From Trichaptum fuscoviolaceum (Eukaryota; Basidiomycota; Agaricomycetes; Hymenochaetales; Trichaptaceae): 64,000 nt of DNA. This document shows, piece after piece, positions 1 through 11,689 of the stretch (position 1 is the first letter of the stretch; each line of letters starts with the position of its first letter). Made by a program: the position numbers and the translations under genes. Where the stretch lies: NCBI GenBank assembly GCA_910574455.1, contig CAJSYZ010000010.1, positions 710,770 through 774,769 of the forward strand, given 5' to 3'. The notes below the pieces were generated by a model, which was not told the origin of the DNA, did not search any database, and was given only the letters and a program-made list of their open reading frames with translations.

Positions 1-546
1 AGCTTGGAAGATAATGAGGTAAGTGTTACCGCGGACAATCTGGATCATCTGCTCATCGAATAACATTAGGAACCGTATGCGGGTGGTATCAAATACCACG
101 CTATGCCACCAATGAAACGATTCCGGGATATGGAGCAATTATCAGGTGGAGAGAAGACTGTCGCAGCACTCGCTTTGCTTTTTGCCATCCATAGGTTGGT
201 GAACGTTATGTGCTTTGTGGCAAAAAAATACGTGTCTCACCATTTAGTGTCCAGTTACCAGCCAGCGCCATTCTTTGTTCTTGATGAAGTCGATGCTGCG
301 CTTGATAATGTCAACGTCGGAAAGATCGCGAATTACATTCGTCAGAGGGCATCAGATGAATTCCAGTTCATTGTCATTAGTTTGAAAGGCTCGCTTTACG
401 AACGTGGCAATTCTCTTGTGGGCATTTACCGCGACCAGGACGTGAATAGCTCGAGTTCTCTAACACTAGATGTGAGTTTCATTCTCTTTAGTCCATTACA
501 TTGGTTCTGACCGTCCCTATCACAGCTCACTCAATATGATGATTGA
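1..546 (+). CDS. SMC1: SMC1 cohesin subunit, C-terminal end (partial at window start)
   Basis: This is the last part of the SMC1 ATPase, which with SMC3 forms the cohesin ring that holds sister chromatids together in the nucleus. Four exons can be read: 1-18, 70-194, 255-471 and 526-546, with introns of 51, 60 and 54 nt. The joined frame shows the ABC signature LSGGEK, then Walker B and D-loop [13 protein letters not shown], then the H-loop region [14 protein letters not shown]. It ends LTLDLTQYDD, like the TLDLS ending I recall for yeast Smc1. Without removal of intron 472-525 the frame runs on into an unrelated tail, so that splice decides the true stop at 544-546. The gene enters from the left edge, so about nine tenths of it is outside the window. 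Very sure of the family. Confidence 0.95.
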
Positions 547-1071
547 GATATTGATTCTCTGTTATGTGTTTTTTGTTGTCCGTAACTTATCTCTCAGATT
601 AGTGTATTAGGTGTACAGTATCATTATCATGTAGCTCAATTAGATCCAACTGCTAACTTCTATAACGTATTTGCAACCATGTTCATCCTACCTGCATCGC
701 TAAACCCAATTTATGGTGACGAGGCGGCTCGTTCCGGTGTTTACTCTGTCCTTCCCTGTCTATTTAAGGACGGCCAAATCCATCATGATGCCAACGACTC
801 CTACTCTTCTGCTGCTATATGGACGTGCACATCATGATGCATTGCTTCGCATCAAATCCCACAAATTTCAACAAGCCCTGCCGAGAGTGAATTACGGAGC
901 CGATGTTCCCATTTAGCCTATTTCTTGCCAGTGTATGTCCATTGACTCTGAGTCACCCAAATACACATCGACGATTACTTTCCTTATCTTTGACCAGATT
1001 GCTTCAAGTTCGCATCTTCCTTGGGTAAGGTGCTGGCTGCGGCCGACACCACCTCTTGTGATTGACGCAGA
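547..1071. other. Intergenic, SMC1 to Derlin
   Basis: This 525-bp stretch should hold the SMC1 3' UTR and the Derlin promoter. A TATTTAAGG-like element sits near 761. Short open frames exist on both strands but none shows a recognisable domain. I see no gene here. Confidence 0.5.
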
Positions 1072-2110
1072 ATGTCCCGCATTAGCTCGAAGATATCATT
1101 CTTACAAGTCTCGAAGGACATCCCGAAAACGCCACCCGTTACCTGTACGCTATGTCTCCTGACATTGTGCACTACGCTTCCGGCTGTGTTTGGGGTATTC
1201 AAAACGGCGGATATCAGCCTTAATTTGTGGAAAGCGATGTACAACTATGAAGTACGTACACTATAGACGAATTGTCTGAGATATTGCTTACCTCTCTCCA
1301 CCTTTAAGGTCTGGCGGGTTTTCACCTCATTATTCTACGCTGGTATGTGATCAACGCGTGGGTATCATAATAGACTATTGAGAGAGCACGAGAGTAGGAA
1401 GACACCTGGAATTCGTAATTGGTCTTGTGATGCTATAGTACGATCAGCCCATTCACTCTTTCCACGTTCTGCTCACTACTGCTTTCTTTTTAGCCGTCTG
1501 TCTAGCTCTATGGAATCATATCACTATTCTGGCCGCTCTATAGACTACGCGTGGCAGATATTGACCGATGCTACGTGGATCATCGTGAGCTCGTTAAACT
1601 CCTTTGGCAGGAACACAAATTCTGACAGAGGTTCCACGAAAGGGTATCAACAGCTTGTTCTTTAGCCCCGAATTTAATTTCCATGCATTCATACTCTCAC
1701 TCGTGACTGTCTCAGCAAAGATCGAGCCGAAGGCATACGTATCCTTCTTTGAACTCTTCACCTTGCGAAATCAAAACTTCCCATACCTGCTCCTCCTCTT
1801 CGAACACTTCATCAATGGATCTTTCTACACTGCATCAACGGGAACTGGGTTCGTCATCGGCTGGCTTTGGTGGCTATTTGTACACAATGAAACGGAGAAA
1901 CGAAGAGGCACGAACTTTGGTGTAGCTCCGAAGTGGTTTGGACGACTGTTGGGTGGAGGGAAGATGGTGATACGGAACGGAAGGATAGTTCGGTCAGATA
2001 CACCCATGGCGAGACGTACAACACCTACCGGTCGTGAGGCTGTGAAAGACATCTCTGGGGCTCATGCATGGGGATCGGGATTTCAGTTAGGCAAACCGCA
2101 TACAGATTAA
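1072..2110 (+). CDS. Derlin-family ER membrane protein (Dfm1/Der1-like)
   Basis: Derlins are rhomboid pseudoproteases in the ER membrane that help move misfolded proteins to the cytosol for degradation by Cdc48 and the proteasome. Five exons give a 270-residue protein: 1072-1251, 1309-1342, 1398-1437, 1494-1584 and 1643-2110. The N-terminus DIPKTPPVT is the usual derlin start. It is followed by hydrophobic segments and the derlin WR motif in YEVWRVFTSLFYAG (about residues 58-71). The C-terminal tail ends HAWGSGFQLGKPHTD, a SHP box (WGxGxxLG) that binds Cdc48. A SHP box points to the Dfm1/Derlin-1 type, but yeast Dfm1 is longer. Exons 2 and 3 are only 34 and 40 nt. The start at 1072 is the first in-frame ATG before the conserved PPVT; an upstream exon cannot be excluded. 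Confidence 0.88.
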
Positions 2111-2416
2111 CCTTTCTCGTTTGACTCTTTGGTCAATATCAAGTAATTTCTTGTATACTTTCGACCCCACATTTATACCCATTGTTAGAATAGCAATGCT
2201 GCAGTTTGGCGTTACATATAGATACATCATGATGAAAAATAATGAATTTAGAGCCCGTGAGAGAAATTGCTGCTCTCGACTTCAAGTTGACACTAAGACT
2301 GAGACTGCGTACTCATCCTCAGGCTTTCGTGCAAATCATTGACATGGACGACAAGCAAACTAAATGAATCTCATCGCGGATCTTATACCAAAGAGCTAAC
2401 TGGTAACTAATCGGAA

Positions 2417-4054
2417 ATGCCTCCACCAACCAGCATAGCGATCCTTGGGGGTGGAATAACCGGACTGAGCGCAGCCTTCAACCTCTCGCGCCGATTTCCT
2501 CAGACTCAGATCACCCTCCTCGAAAAGTCTGCACGTCCAGGCGGGTGGGTTCGCAGTCGACGCGTGGAGGTCAAGGACGGTGAAGGAAACAGAGCGCAGA
2601 TGCTCCTGGAGTCTGGGCCAAGGACCTTGAGACCAAATAGCGGGGCCATCCTCGAACTCGTGAGTGACACGTCCTGTATATCCATGCAGGAAGGCTGAGG
2701 CGCGAGGAAGGTGTAGATCAATCTCCTGAACATTCAGCCTTCTGTCATAACCACCCCCAAGTCATCGCCAGCGGCAAAACACCGATTCCTGCTCATTCCT
2801 GGTCGACCAGGGCTCACGCGACTGCCTTCGTCACCCCTTTCGTTGCTAACTAATCCTTATGTTGCCTCCCTTCTACTTCCCGGCGGTATATCAGAACCAT
2901 TCCGGTCAGCAAACCGTCCTGAAGGCGTAGAAGATGAATCGCTTCACTCTTTCTTGACAAGAAGGTTCGGCGCGAAGATTGCAAGAATATTTGGTAGTGC
3001 GCTCGTGCACGGGATATACGCTGCAGACTCACGTTTACTCAGCGTCCGGGCAGCTTTCCCAACGCTTTGGGAAGCAGAAGAACGAGGAGGGGGAAGTGTT
3101 GTTAAAGGCATGATGAAGAATCGGCAACAAAGTCCGGACAACTACGACATTGGGGACGTTAAAGAATTAATGCGAGATATGTCCGTATACTCATTCAAGG
3201 ATGGCATGGAGACATTGACGAGAGCTTTACTCAACAAGCTATCTGAGATGCCGAATGTTATTTTGAAGACTGAGGCGGATATAGCTCAGATATCACCCAA
3301 CGCCAAATCACAAAACATAGACGTACGTGTCAGTTGTTTTCTCGCTGTTTTCCATGTTCAAACAAATGTTCACTTATAGGTTCGACTCACAAGCGGAGAA
3401 GCCCTTCATTATTCCCGAGTAGTATCAACTTTACCCCTGAATAATTTACAAAAGATCATTCCTGCCACTCCATCACACCAACTACCTCACCTCACCGCGA
3501 ATCCCACCTCGACTGTAACAGTTGTGAACATTGTCTTCCCTCCGACAAAGCAGCGTATTCATCCACCCGGCTTCGGTTACCTAGTTCCTCGTCCTCTTGC
3601 CGGATACCACGTACCAGGTACTGCCTCAGGATTCCTTGGCACTGTCTTTGACTCGTGCGCGCTGTCTGCTCAGGACGTCCAGGAGCCTGCCATCGGCAAC
3701 TCGGGTAGCTTCACGAAACTCACTGTCATGCTCGGCGGCCCATTCCCCATAACGTCCTCCCATACGAACATCGAAAACGTTGTTGCGCAGCTACAGCACC
3801 ATTTGTCCCCGATTATACACCGTCATGCGGGGAAGCGGCTGCCATGGCCGGCGTATTACGAGGCGATAGAGCAGCGCAACTGTATACCGGTCCCGACTGT
3901 CGGACACCTGCAAAGGATGGCGGAGCTGTTGGAGAAATTGAGAGATCCAGCTGGCCCGTGGAAGGGACGATTGGAAGTTATCGGTGCTGGTGTAGGGGGT
4001 GTGAGCGTAGGAGATTGTATTGATGCTGGGAGGAAGATTGGTCAAGATTGGTGA
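2417..4054 (+). CDS. HEM14: Protoporphyrinogen oxidase
   Basis: The enzyme oxidises protoporphyrinogen IX to protoporphyrin IX, the step before iron insertion in haem synthesis, at the mitochondrial inner membrane. Three exons (2417-2659, 2717-3322, 3380-4054; introns 57 nt each) give 507 residues, about the family length. The N-terminus has the FAD dinucleotide motif AILGGGITGLSAA (residues 8-20) and LLEKSARPGGWVRS just after. The middle shows family blocks such as FGSALVHGIYAADSRLLSVR and FPTLWEAEERGGG. The C-terminus closes with the second FAD block VIGAGVGGVSVGDCIDAG. All haem enzymes of the cell, including the P450 at 26.6 kb, depend on this pathway. It ends 63 bp from the convergent F-box gene, so the two 3' UTRs probably overlap. 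No separate mitochondrial presequence is visible, as in many relatives. Confidence 0.95.
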
Positions 4055-4117
4055 TATCCTCTACTAGCACACGCAAGATATATATACCAATTACTGATGC
4101 TATCTACACCTAATCGT

Positions 4118-5872
4118 TCATCGACCACCAATTCCATTCTCTACTCGACTATACCCGGTCTTGAAAAGCTGGATATTGAGACTCGACTCATCAAAATCTT
4201 TAAGAGCGAGAGAATCAGACCAGCTAATCTCGAATCTCCCAACGTGAGGTTCCAAGTAGCCTTGTAGGTCAAACATCACCCATGGGCAGTCCTCGAACTC
4301 CTGGAGTTGCTGAGAATTTACGTAACATTCGATGCGAAGGCTTTCCAATCTCCAGCTCGGATCATACTTGGTTCTCGATTCCAGACATCGACCGAGTAAA
4401 CGAGCAATCCGCTCAGTAAGTGGCCTTCGTATCACTAAAACAAGGTTCCGAAGCTTCGGCAGGTAAAGCTCCCCCATATCTGACGGTTTGCCAAGTGTGT
4501 GCGTGAAACCATTTTCCATCATCGCCTTCGTGGAACAGGTGTCAAAATGAATTACAAAGATTTCGAGACCATGAAGACGCGAAAACAATGTTTTCCAAGG
4601 AGTCGCGCCGTGTCTCTGCAGGAGACAACGTATGTAAATGTCGAGTCTCTTTATCGTCGCATCCGCCCTTCCCAACTTTGACGATAGCTGGTTCAACCCC
4701 CAGAAATAGTTCACTTTTTCATAGTATATCCGCCTTCCTTTGCTTAGAGAGAACGACGGAGAATCCTCGTCCGCCCTAACACTACTGATGTTCAGGGATT
4801 GAATCTCCATCGACATCTGCTGTACGTCAACGCAGACGAATGCCCTGATATGTTCGTTGATCTCGAATGGAGGGATTGCTTCCTCGGCGAATGCCTCTGT
4901 GAATTGTGTATGTGTATAGAGAATAGAGAGGCGCGTCTTGGTTGGGATCCTCAAACCTCCCATCAGCGATGCGCAGAAACCTGGTGGGCCGCAAAGTGTT
5001 GCTGTAGCGAGTAAAGGCAGAGAGAGGTAATTATCACCATCATGGACATTAACCGAGCGATATTTTACCTCCTCCAAAACAATTTCGTTTAAAAGAGGAC
5101 TGCGCTCGAGGACCTGAAATACGCTATACCCTCCCGAGATCTTAACGAAACGCATGGACAAAGAGGTCAAATTACGAAGCAGATAGTGATCTCCCGAAAT
5201 ATGGACACCGTATAATCGGACGGTACGTAGCTGTGGGGTGTCATTTTTGAAAAGATGACCTTCAAGGTTGAAATGGCCAAAACAACTACAGAGTCGCACG
5301 TTAAGACTGAAGTACTCGAGCAACGGAGCGTCGACGGTACACAGGCTGTTGATGAGATTAGATATCCATCTCTGAAAACCGTGCGCGAGAACGACGATTG
5401 ATATGCTCCGAGTCCTGTGAAACTCTTCCAGACAGAGAGTGATTTTTGGTGGAACCTCGTCGTCGTACAACCAGTCTTCGTATTCGTTATATTCCTGCAT
5501 ATGGCTTTTACGGCCTTCGAACCCGGGGTCTGCTCGGTAATATGGCGGCATCTTCTTATAACAGAGAGGTAGACCCATAGAGAGTTCTATCGAAGCATCT
5601 TTCGATCGGCATAGAAATGTCTTAATCTGCTCGATGCCCCAGCTTGCACAGTCGATGTCGGCCCATAATTTCGCACAATTCAGCGCTGCACTCCGCCAGC
5701 CTCGGCAAACGTGAGTACATGTGATCAAACCGGCTCGGAGGACCATGCAATTGTCGGAAAACATGGTTGATCGTCTTTTATCGACTCGATTAAGTTGCGT
5801 GATGAATTCGATGATAACATCCTCTGGCAAATCGGCAGCCGTAACACGACTTGACCTTGAAGCATTCTTCAT
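4118..5872 (-). CDS. F-box protein with LRR-like C-terminal region
   Basis: A single uninterrupted 584-residue frame on the minus strand, starting MKNASRSS. Residues about 12-72 form an F-box: LPEDVIIEFITQL, then after a short insert CTHVCRGWRSAALNCAKLWADI, the usual end of agaric F-box domains. F-box proteins bind Skp1 and bring substrates to an SCF ubiquitin ligase. The remaining 500 residues contain irregular leucine-rich stretches of the kind seen in the large, fast-evolving F-box family of mushrooms; the target is unknown. No intron is needed, unlike most neighbours. Stop is close to the convergent HEM14 stop. I am confident about the F-box class and have no basis for a specific function. 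Confidence 0.82.
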   Translation of the reverse strand: MKNASRSSRVTAADLPEDVIIEFITQLNRVDKRRSTMFSDNCMVLRAGLITCTHVCRGWRSAALNCAKLWADIDCASWGIEQIKTFLCRSKDASIELSMGLPLCYKKMPPYYRADPGFEGRKSHMQEYNEYEDWLYDDEVPPKITLCLEEFHRTRSISIVVLAHGFQRWISNLINSLCTVDAPLLEYFSLNVRLCSCFGHFNLEGHLFKNDTPQLRTVRLYGVHISGDHYLLRNLTSLSMRFVKISGGYSVFQVLERSPLLNEIVLEEVKYRSVNVHDGDNYLSLPLLATATLCGPPGFCASLMGGLRIPTKTRLSILYTHTQFTEAFAEEAIPPFEINEHIRAFVCVDVQQMSMEIQSLNISSVRADEDSPSFSLSKGRRIYYEKVNYFWGLNQLSSKLGRADATIKRLDIYIRCLLQRHGATPWKTLFSRLHGLEIFVIHFDTCSTKAMMENGFTHTLGKPSDMGELYLPKLRNLVLVIRRPLTERIARLLGRCLESRTKYDPSWRLESLRIECYVNSQQLQEFEDCPWVMFDLQGYLEPHVGRFEISWSDSLALKDFDESSLNIQLFKTGYSRVENGIGGR

Positions 5873-7252
5873 TCTAGTTGATAAACGTGTCTATGGTAAG
5901 AGTACCAGTCAGTGAATCTCCACTCAAAATGAAGTGAAGCAGAGGATGTAAGTCGCTTAACCAGTAGAAATGTGACTCAAAGTTGAAAGGGGTACCTCAG
6001 AGCCTCGGCGAGATAGTAATATGTATTTGATCTCACTCACCATTAGGCTGAACCAGCGAAACGACCCACAAAATACCAGTAACACTGAGCATATCTCTAA
6101 AGAATGGAGGTCACACCCCTTTATATGAGTGACGGTACGGACAAGGATGCCCGGAGCCAAGCCAGCCGGGGCAATGCGGGGCTTGAAGTTCAAGTTGGCA
6201 CAGGCATCGATCACTGACGGACACGTGAATTAGACGCGTCTTCGAACGCGGAACTTACTGACTGCCAGTACTTGTGAAGTAGTAGCTACAGACTGACACC
6301 GACTCGGAATTATTAGGGCCACATATTTCACAAGTCCGAACTGCGGACGAATCAGAAAGGCACCGCTAGCGTACTTTCGTTGTATTTGTTCCCAAACATG
6401 TCTGATTACTCCGAAGAGTCATGGGAAGAGGATAGGGGTGCACAGTGCTGAGGGAAGATTGGGAGTTGAAGATTCAAGTCGACTGTCGGACAAGGAATGA
6501 TCATATTGAAGGCACAATTCAAATTTAAGATCAGATGCTTACTAACTTATAGTAAGCTTGAATACAAGTTTTGCTTTAAATAGTAAGCTTATGTAACTAG
6601 AAGATTAATAAGATAATGTAATCAAGTCGATCACTGCAGCGAGGACCCGGGTAACTTTTGTGAACAACTTTCTTCGCTGCGTCGACTCCCTTGTCCAGTT
6701 CAAGTTTACAATGTAATGTTCTGCCCCGCGTGCATGGCTACTGCAAGTCATTGGGTACGTATGGCGGCTCATCTTTCATCTTTTGCAGTATAAGTTTTGA
6801 CTTTTCGTTCGTCAGAGGGGACGTCTCCCTATCGACATACCTATGTTCTTGTTAACCCGGACTCGCTAAGTTACATCCACGAGTTACAAAGGCATTGATG
6901 ATTTGCCTTCCTGATAATCAATGGTCTGGTTCCTCTGGTGAGCTTTCTACACTACATACTGGTCAGGTGGCACGATTAGTAACGTCGGATTTATTTTACT
7001 AGCGCTCTCGCTCTAACTTCAAAATCGCCACCTGACGGTTCAGTCCGGGTTCTCTATAACAACAGACTCCAGACCTCATAATCTTCTGGCTTAATCGCCC
7101 GGTTAACGGCGGGTTCTTTAGAAATTAGTGGATGCATGTACTCGGACGTACGGCCCGCACAACCGGATCAGATCCAGCTTTTAAATCATATGGGTCTCCA
7201 GAAGTAAAGACGTACGCCGGAACCCTCGATCTCTCTGACTTGGCACAAGATC
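5873..7252. other. Intergenic, F-box gene to KduD-like gene
   Basis: About 1.4 kb between two divergently read genes. The stretch 6530-6620 is AT-rich and contains the sequence tagtaagctt twice. A short minus-strand open frame at 5957-6214 has no recognisable domain. I see nothing else that supports a gene. Confidence 0.45.
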
Positions 7253-7260
7253 TATATAAA
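7253..7260 (+). promoter_or_regulatory. TATA box of KduD-like gene A
   Basis: The perfect TATATAAA lies 62 nt before the ATG at 7315. Paralogue B has a TATA-like element at almost the same distance (60 nt), which supports both the element and the chosen start codons. Confidence 0.6.
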
Positions 7261-7314
7261 ACCTGGAACCTTGGTTTATCGGTTGGCAACTCAGCTTCGA
7301 GGGAGAAATACGTG

Positions 7315-8471
7315 ATGCAGTCATACCTTGAATCATTATTCTCTCTACAAGGCAAGGTTGCACTGATAACGTGCGTCAATCGATTTTATGACCTTCACTT
7401 ACCCATGTTAATCCCATTTACTCTACAATTATGATAGAGGTGGCACAAGAGGGATAGGCCAATCCCTTGCACTCGCACTCGCCAAGTCAGGGGCAGATAT
7501 CGTTCTCGTTCAGGTGTGACCAATCCTTTATCCGAACTGAGACACTTGATCAAATGATCGTACGTAGAGAGACGAAAGCAAACAAGAAACCGCGCAGAAG
7601 GTTCGAGAAGTCGGGCGGAAAGCATGGATCATCACTTGCGACCTGTCCTCGAAAGAGCAAGTCGGTTCCATTGTGCAGAAAGTGACAAAGAGCGAAGGGG
7701 AGGGAGGCCTTGGGCTGAGCATCGATATATTGGTTAACTGTGGTGGGATCCAACGAAGGTGAGCGACAAAAACGAGACAAGGATTGTAGAATGCCTCTGG
7801 ACGCGTATATCATACAGACACCGAGCTGAGATATTCCCAGATGAAGACTGGCAAGAAGTCCTTCAAGTAAACCTAAATACAGTTTGGACGCTCGCAAGAG
7901 ATGTAGGAAGACACATGCTCGAGAGACGTGGCACGGAAGAGAGTTCTGCGCTTGGTCGGGGAAAGATTATCAATATTGCTAGCCTACTTTCGTTCCAGGG
8001 AGGTCTTACGGTCCCCGCTTACGCGGCGGCGAAACACGGTGTCCTTGGAATGGTGAGTTCTTTTTCCAGACAGTTTTGCGTAGTCCAAGCCTGAACTTTG
8101 CTCAGACGAAGGGATTGTCAAACGAGTGGAGTGGAAAGGGGATAAACGTTAACTGGTACGTTCTGCACGGATCATTCTTATTCACCTTATTTACAACTTC
8201 CTCTTAGCATTGCGCCAGGTTATATCGCAACAGACGTAGGTCTCATTTTCTCTCAGCCCGAGTCGAGAAATTCAACACCCCTCCTGCGCAGATGAACACC
8301 GCCCTGATTGCTGACCCCGTCCGTTCGCGTCAAATCATGGAGCGTATACCCGCCGGGCGATGGGGTGCTCCAGAAGATTTTGAAGGGGCTATCGTCTTCC
8401 TCGCGAGTCGCGCGTCCGATTATATGTGCGGTGAAACGATCACGGTTGATGGGGGCTGGATGGCGCGGTGA
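7315..8471 (+). CDS. KduD-like short-chain dehydrogenase, copy A
   Basis: A 271-residue NAD(P)-dependent oxidoreductase of the classical SDR family. Seven exons: 7315-7370, 7438-7513, 7568-7758, 7818-8052, 8106-8155, 8208-8235, 8292-8471. The joined protein has the cofactor motif TGGTRGIG (residues 18-25), the NCGG strand turn, catalytic serine block [13 protein letters not shown], YxxxK in YAAAKHG, and the end [11 protein letters not shown]...TVDGGWMAR. The closest remembered family is bacterial KduD / 2-deoxy-D-gluconate 3-dehydrogenase: [26 protein letters not shown] and VDGGW are all shared. KduD acts on keto-deoxy sugar acids in pectin-uronate breakdown. The fungal substrate is not proven. 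The paralogue at 19.8 kb has the same exon lengths for exons 2-7. A TATA box lies 62 nt upstream of the start. Confidence 0.88.
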
Positions 8472-9832
8472 GGTCAACCGGTACAGCAATTTAGAGACTG
8501 ATAGAATTGGTGACTGTCTGAATTTGTTTTTCCTCGGGATAGATTGTAAATGCTTGCTAGATCTCAAGTCTCACATTTAGCGAGATATGTGCCTTATCTT
8601 CAAAGACTCCGTAATCATTGTGAGTAAGGCATGGTGTCTTCGTGTGATGATCATGCGACAGTAGTTCCCGGTACTGCGTCGAAGCTGACGGGCATCATAG
8701 CGGCGGAGTGCGGATCTCATTTAACTAGTCGCAGTCGAATCTCATCGTTTTCCATTGTGTGCACTTATACACGGCAGTGAGAAAGTGAGTTTCCCGCGAC
8801 CCCCTCAAGGAAATGTGCCGGGTTCCGACCTCCTAATTTTGGGCACCGCGAGAGCTCACTTACTCCGAACAAGAACATTCGACAAAAGATAGAACTGCTA
8901 CAAGCGAAGCACGGGACAAGTACCTTTCATGTGAAGGCCGGAGTGGATACCATAAGCTCAGACTCCCAGGAGACGGTAGTCACCCATTGATCTAGGGGGG
9001 ACCGGAGAATGCATGGTATCCTGTGCTCGTCCACGAAGTTTGCTCAGCATGGCTCGGTCTATGTTGCAAGTTGGCTTGCAGTTGTACTTGGAACCGTGGC
9101 TTCGTCGTCGGCGGTCGCTGGTATCACCACGATCATGTTGGACAGTGGACACTGACACGTAATACATATTTAGGTTGGATTTCAAGACTCTTAATCTGAT
9201 ACTTGATGCAGGTCTTGGACATTACACACATGTTAAGAGATCTTCGCTTCTCTCTCCATACTACCACTCCGTCGTCGAGGCCATACAGATATCGCTACTC
9301 TGATTGATTGTGATCGGAAGAAGGATCGTCATTGGAAACCTTAACTAGCCTCGATGATCTCAATTGCATGCGTTGATGGCTCACTTCGCACCAGTGATGA
9401 TGATCGCTGGAAGGTTTATCTTGGCGCTGCAATGCACATCATCGCACTTGCTGTGTTCTTGTCGCTCTGGCTACATAAGCTCTTGCTCATGATCAGGGGA
9501 AGCTCTGCAGCCAATGACTGGCAACCAGTTTGTTTTCCAGTGCAACCTGAACGAATTCCTCAACTGATATCTGATTCAGGTGAACCCGGAGCTTCTTCCA
9601 TTTTGATGTTTTGTAGTCAAAGCTCACCGCTTGTTGGAGAACTTACTCCGAAGGGGTTCGATACAGTATCGAACCTTCGTTGGTTCATCTCAGGCGGCCT
9701 CCCTAGGAATAAGGTTGTCCAAGAATACGACTCGCCGCGGAAGGAAGCTCGTATTTATGCAGACTTGGTGAGAGATTGAGATCTTTACCCCCCTTAACTA
9801 ACAGGCTGAGACATTTGTTCCCCCTGACAATC
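8472..9832. other. Intergenic before DUF6533 copy 1
   Basis: No gene recognised. From about 9565 the sequence is similar to the flank of the second DUF6533 copy near 13780, for example ctgatatctgattcaggtga in both, so this end is part of the duplication. A 141-codon open frame at 9354-9779 overlaps that flank but is not kept open in the other copy, which argues against a gene. Confidence 0.5.
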
Positions 9833-11689
9833 ATGCCAACTATCCTTGAGCAGGTCACTACTGACATACGAGATATAAAGGTCACTGAGGTAAAGTCCTT
9901 TGAATGATTGCCGTATGAATGACGCTAAGAAATCTATCACAGTCTATAACATGTTAGTACTTGTCATATGAAGCAGCACATCATCTCGTTGACTAACTGA
10001 TTGCAATAAGTGTGCTGTCTCGTTGTGCTCGTTTATGACCTTCTCTTAACATTTCCGGAGTGAGTTTGTTTCTCTGTGTAATGGAAGTCTACTGATGTTG
10101 CTTTCAGAGAAGTATGCTTGAGAACTTTTAATTAGACTCTGACATTATATGAACTTCATTATGCAGATCAAATATATATGGAAGGTGCGGTGGACATGGG
10201 GAAAAATCCTCTTCATCGCGAATCGTTACACTCCGTTGGGTGTATCGATAGTGCTAGTCATCGGTGAGTCAAAGTGTCAACATCTTGACAAACTTTCGCT
10301 GACTTACTGATCGTCTTGCTTCGGAGATAGGTCTGTTCGACGGAAACCTGAACTTGAAAGTGTGCAAAACTGTGGTCAATTTCTAATTTTGTCGCTCATT
10401 TTGCGCAGTTGTCAGTCACAATTGCCGATGTCTCACTATTTTGGTTTATTCATTTCCCCGCAGCTGTAGGGTTGCTGACCTCATGGAAGGCTGGTAAGTC
10501 CATGCTTACCTAGAACACGGCAAAAGCCTCTGAAATGGAGAGTTATCAGGTCCATGCTAGCTCTTGTCATTCCTGTGCAATGTAAGGAGCGAGGAAACCC
10601 GGTAATCATCTAGTTAACGGATGTTCACAGTAATTCTATGTTTACGAACGACGGCGCTCTGGGGCAGAAATCGAGTAGTAATTTTCTTCCTCATTGTGAT
10701 AACAACGGTGAGTTAGAACTCGCCACAGTTCATGACTTATATCCTGATTTGGTGGGACATAGGTATCTGATGGTGTAATCGCTAGATTCATATGGTTAGA
10801 ATACCACGCTGTTAAGTGTAAGAGATCTATTTGTACTCAATCCATCTGTTACTAACCAATCATTTGGATGTAGTTGAGTCTGGACAATCGTACGTTAAGA
10901 TGCAAACACTCTGTTCCAAGAGTATGGAGCTCTGATTACTTATGTTGACTGCAGAGCCCAGAAGTATGTGGGTTGCTATGCAGACGAGTCGACGACTACA
11001 GCAAAACACATCATCCCCGCAGTTGCATCTCTAGTCGCTTTCGATACGGCTATCGTGCTTTTAACAATTACACGCGTCTGGAAATCCGGTGAGGAGTAGC
11101 CAACTTTCTACTTCGTAATTCAGACCCTAACACATTATATGTCAGTGCGAGCAGGGCAGGGTCGAGGGCTTATAATGCATATATTCTTTCGTGATGGTGA
11201 GTATCGCCGCTTTGTAGCAGCTTTAGAATCATCAAGCTTAGCCTTCTTCCATTCCATAGGTCTTTCGTACTACGTTGCCTTGCTCAGTAGGTCAAATACT
11301 GTCTCCTTTCGCTGATACTTATTTCCGCGATAGTTTCAAACCTCGCTAATCTCGCGTTGTACGCTGCTTTGCCCCCGACAAGGTCAGCCTTGATCGGGTC
11401 CGGCCTTCCTTGGCTTAGGACGACTTTAAGCGTCTGCGCGAGTCGATTAGTTCTAAGCCTTCACGGTACCATTGACCAGACAAGTGCATCAGTTTCACGA
11501 TGGGAGAGCTCGAATCCCACCGGATCGCTCGGGGTCTTCGGGCATAAAGGGGCAGTCAGAATGTCAAATACGGATAGCTCAACTTTCTCCTCGGTCGCTA
11601 CATCTAACCAGTCAACTTCTGAGCTCACGTCGGTGATGCACGATGGAGTTGCGTTGAAAGACATACACAAAGCAGATGGTTCGGCTTAG
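9565..11689 (+). repeat. Segmental duplication, copy 1
   Basis: The unit contains about 270 bp of 5' flank plus the complete DUF6533 gene. It is matched by 13780-15918. Similarity covers flank, introns and exons, so this is a DNA-level duplication and not a retrocopy. Boundaries are estimated by eye. Confidence 0.75.
9833..11689 (+). CDS. DUF6533 seven-helix membrane protein, copy 1
   Basis: DUF6533 proteins are basidiomycete multi-pass membrane proteins of unknown role, arranged like 7-TM receptors. The N-terminal DUF6533 block is visible: CCLVVLVYDLLLTFPEE, then IKYIWKVRWTWGK, then ILFIANRYTPLG. Later segments include IPVQLILCLRTTALWGRN and the extracellular-looking VGCYADEST. The C-terminus is a Ser/Thr-rich tail ending KDIHKADGSA. 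The gene is broken into many exons. The first are 9833-9889, 9943-9952 (10 nt), 10011-10059, 10108-10111 (4 nt), 10167-10263, 10331-10359, 10409-10410 (2 nt) and 10464-10493; the last begins in the region 11337. All three tiny exons are needed to keep frame and recur in copy 2. I see no frame break, so it is probably functional. Family call firm; function unknown. Confidence 0.8.

Noticed and set aside
9354..9779. 141-codon plus-strand open frame upstream of DUF6533 copy 1
   Set aside because: Its second half overlaps the duplicated flank, and the matching stretch before copy 2 is not open. It has no domain.
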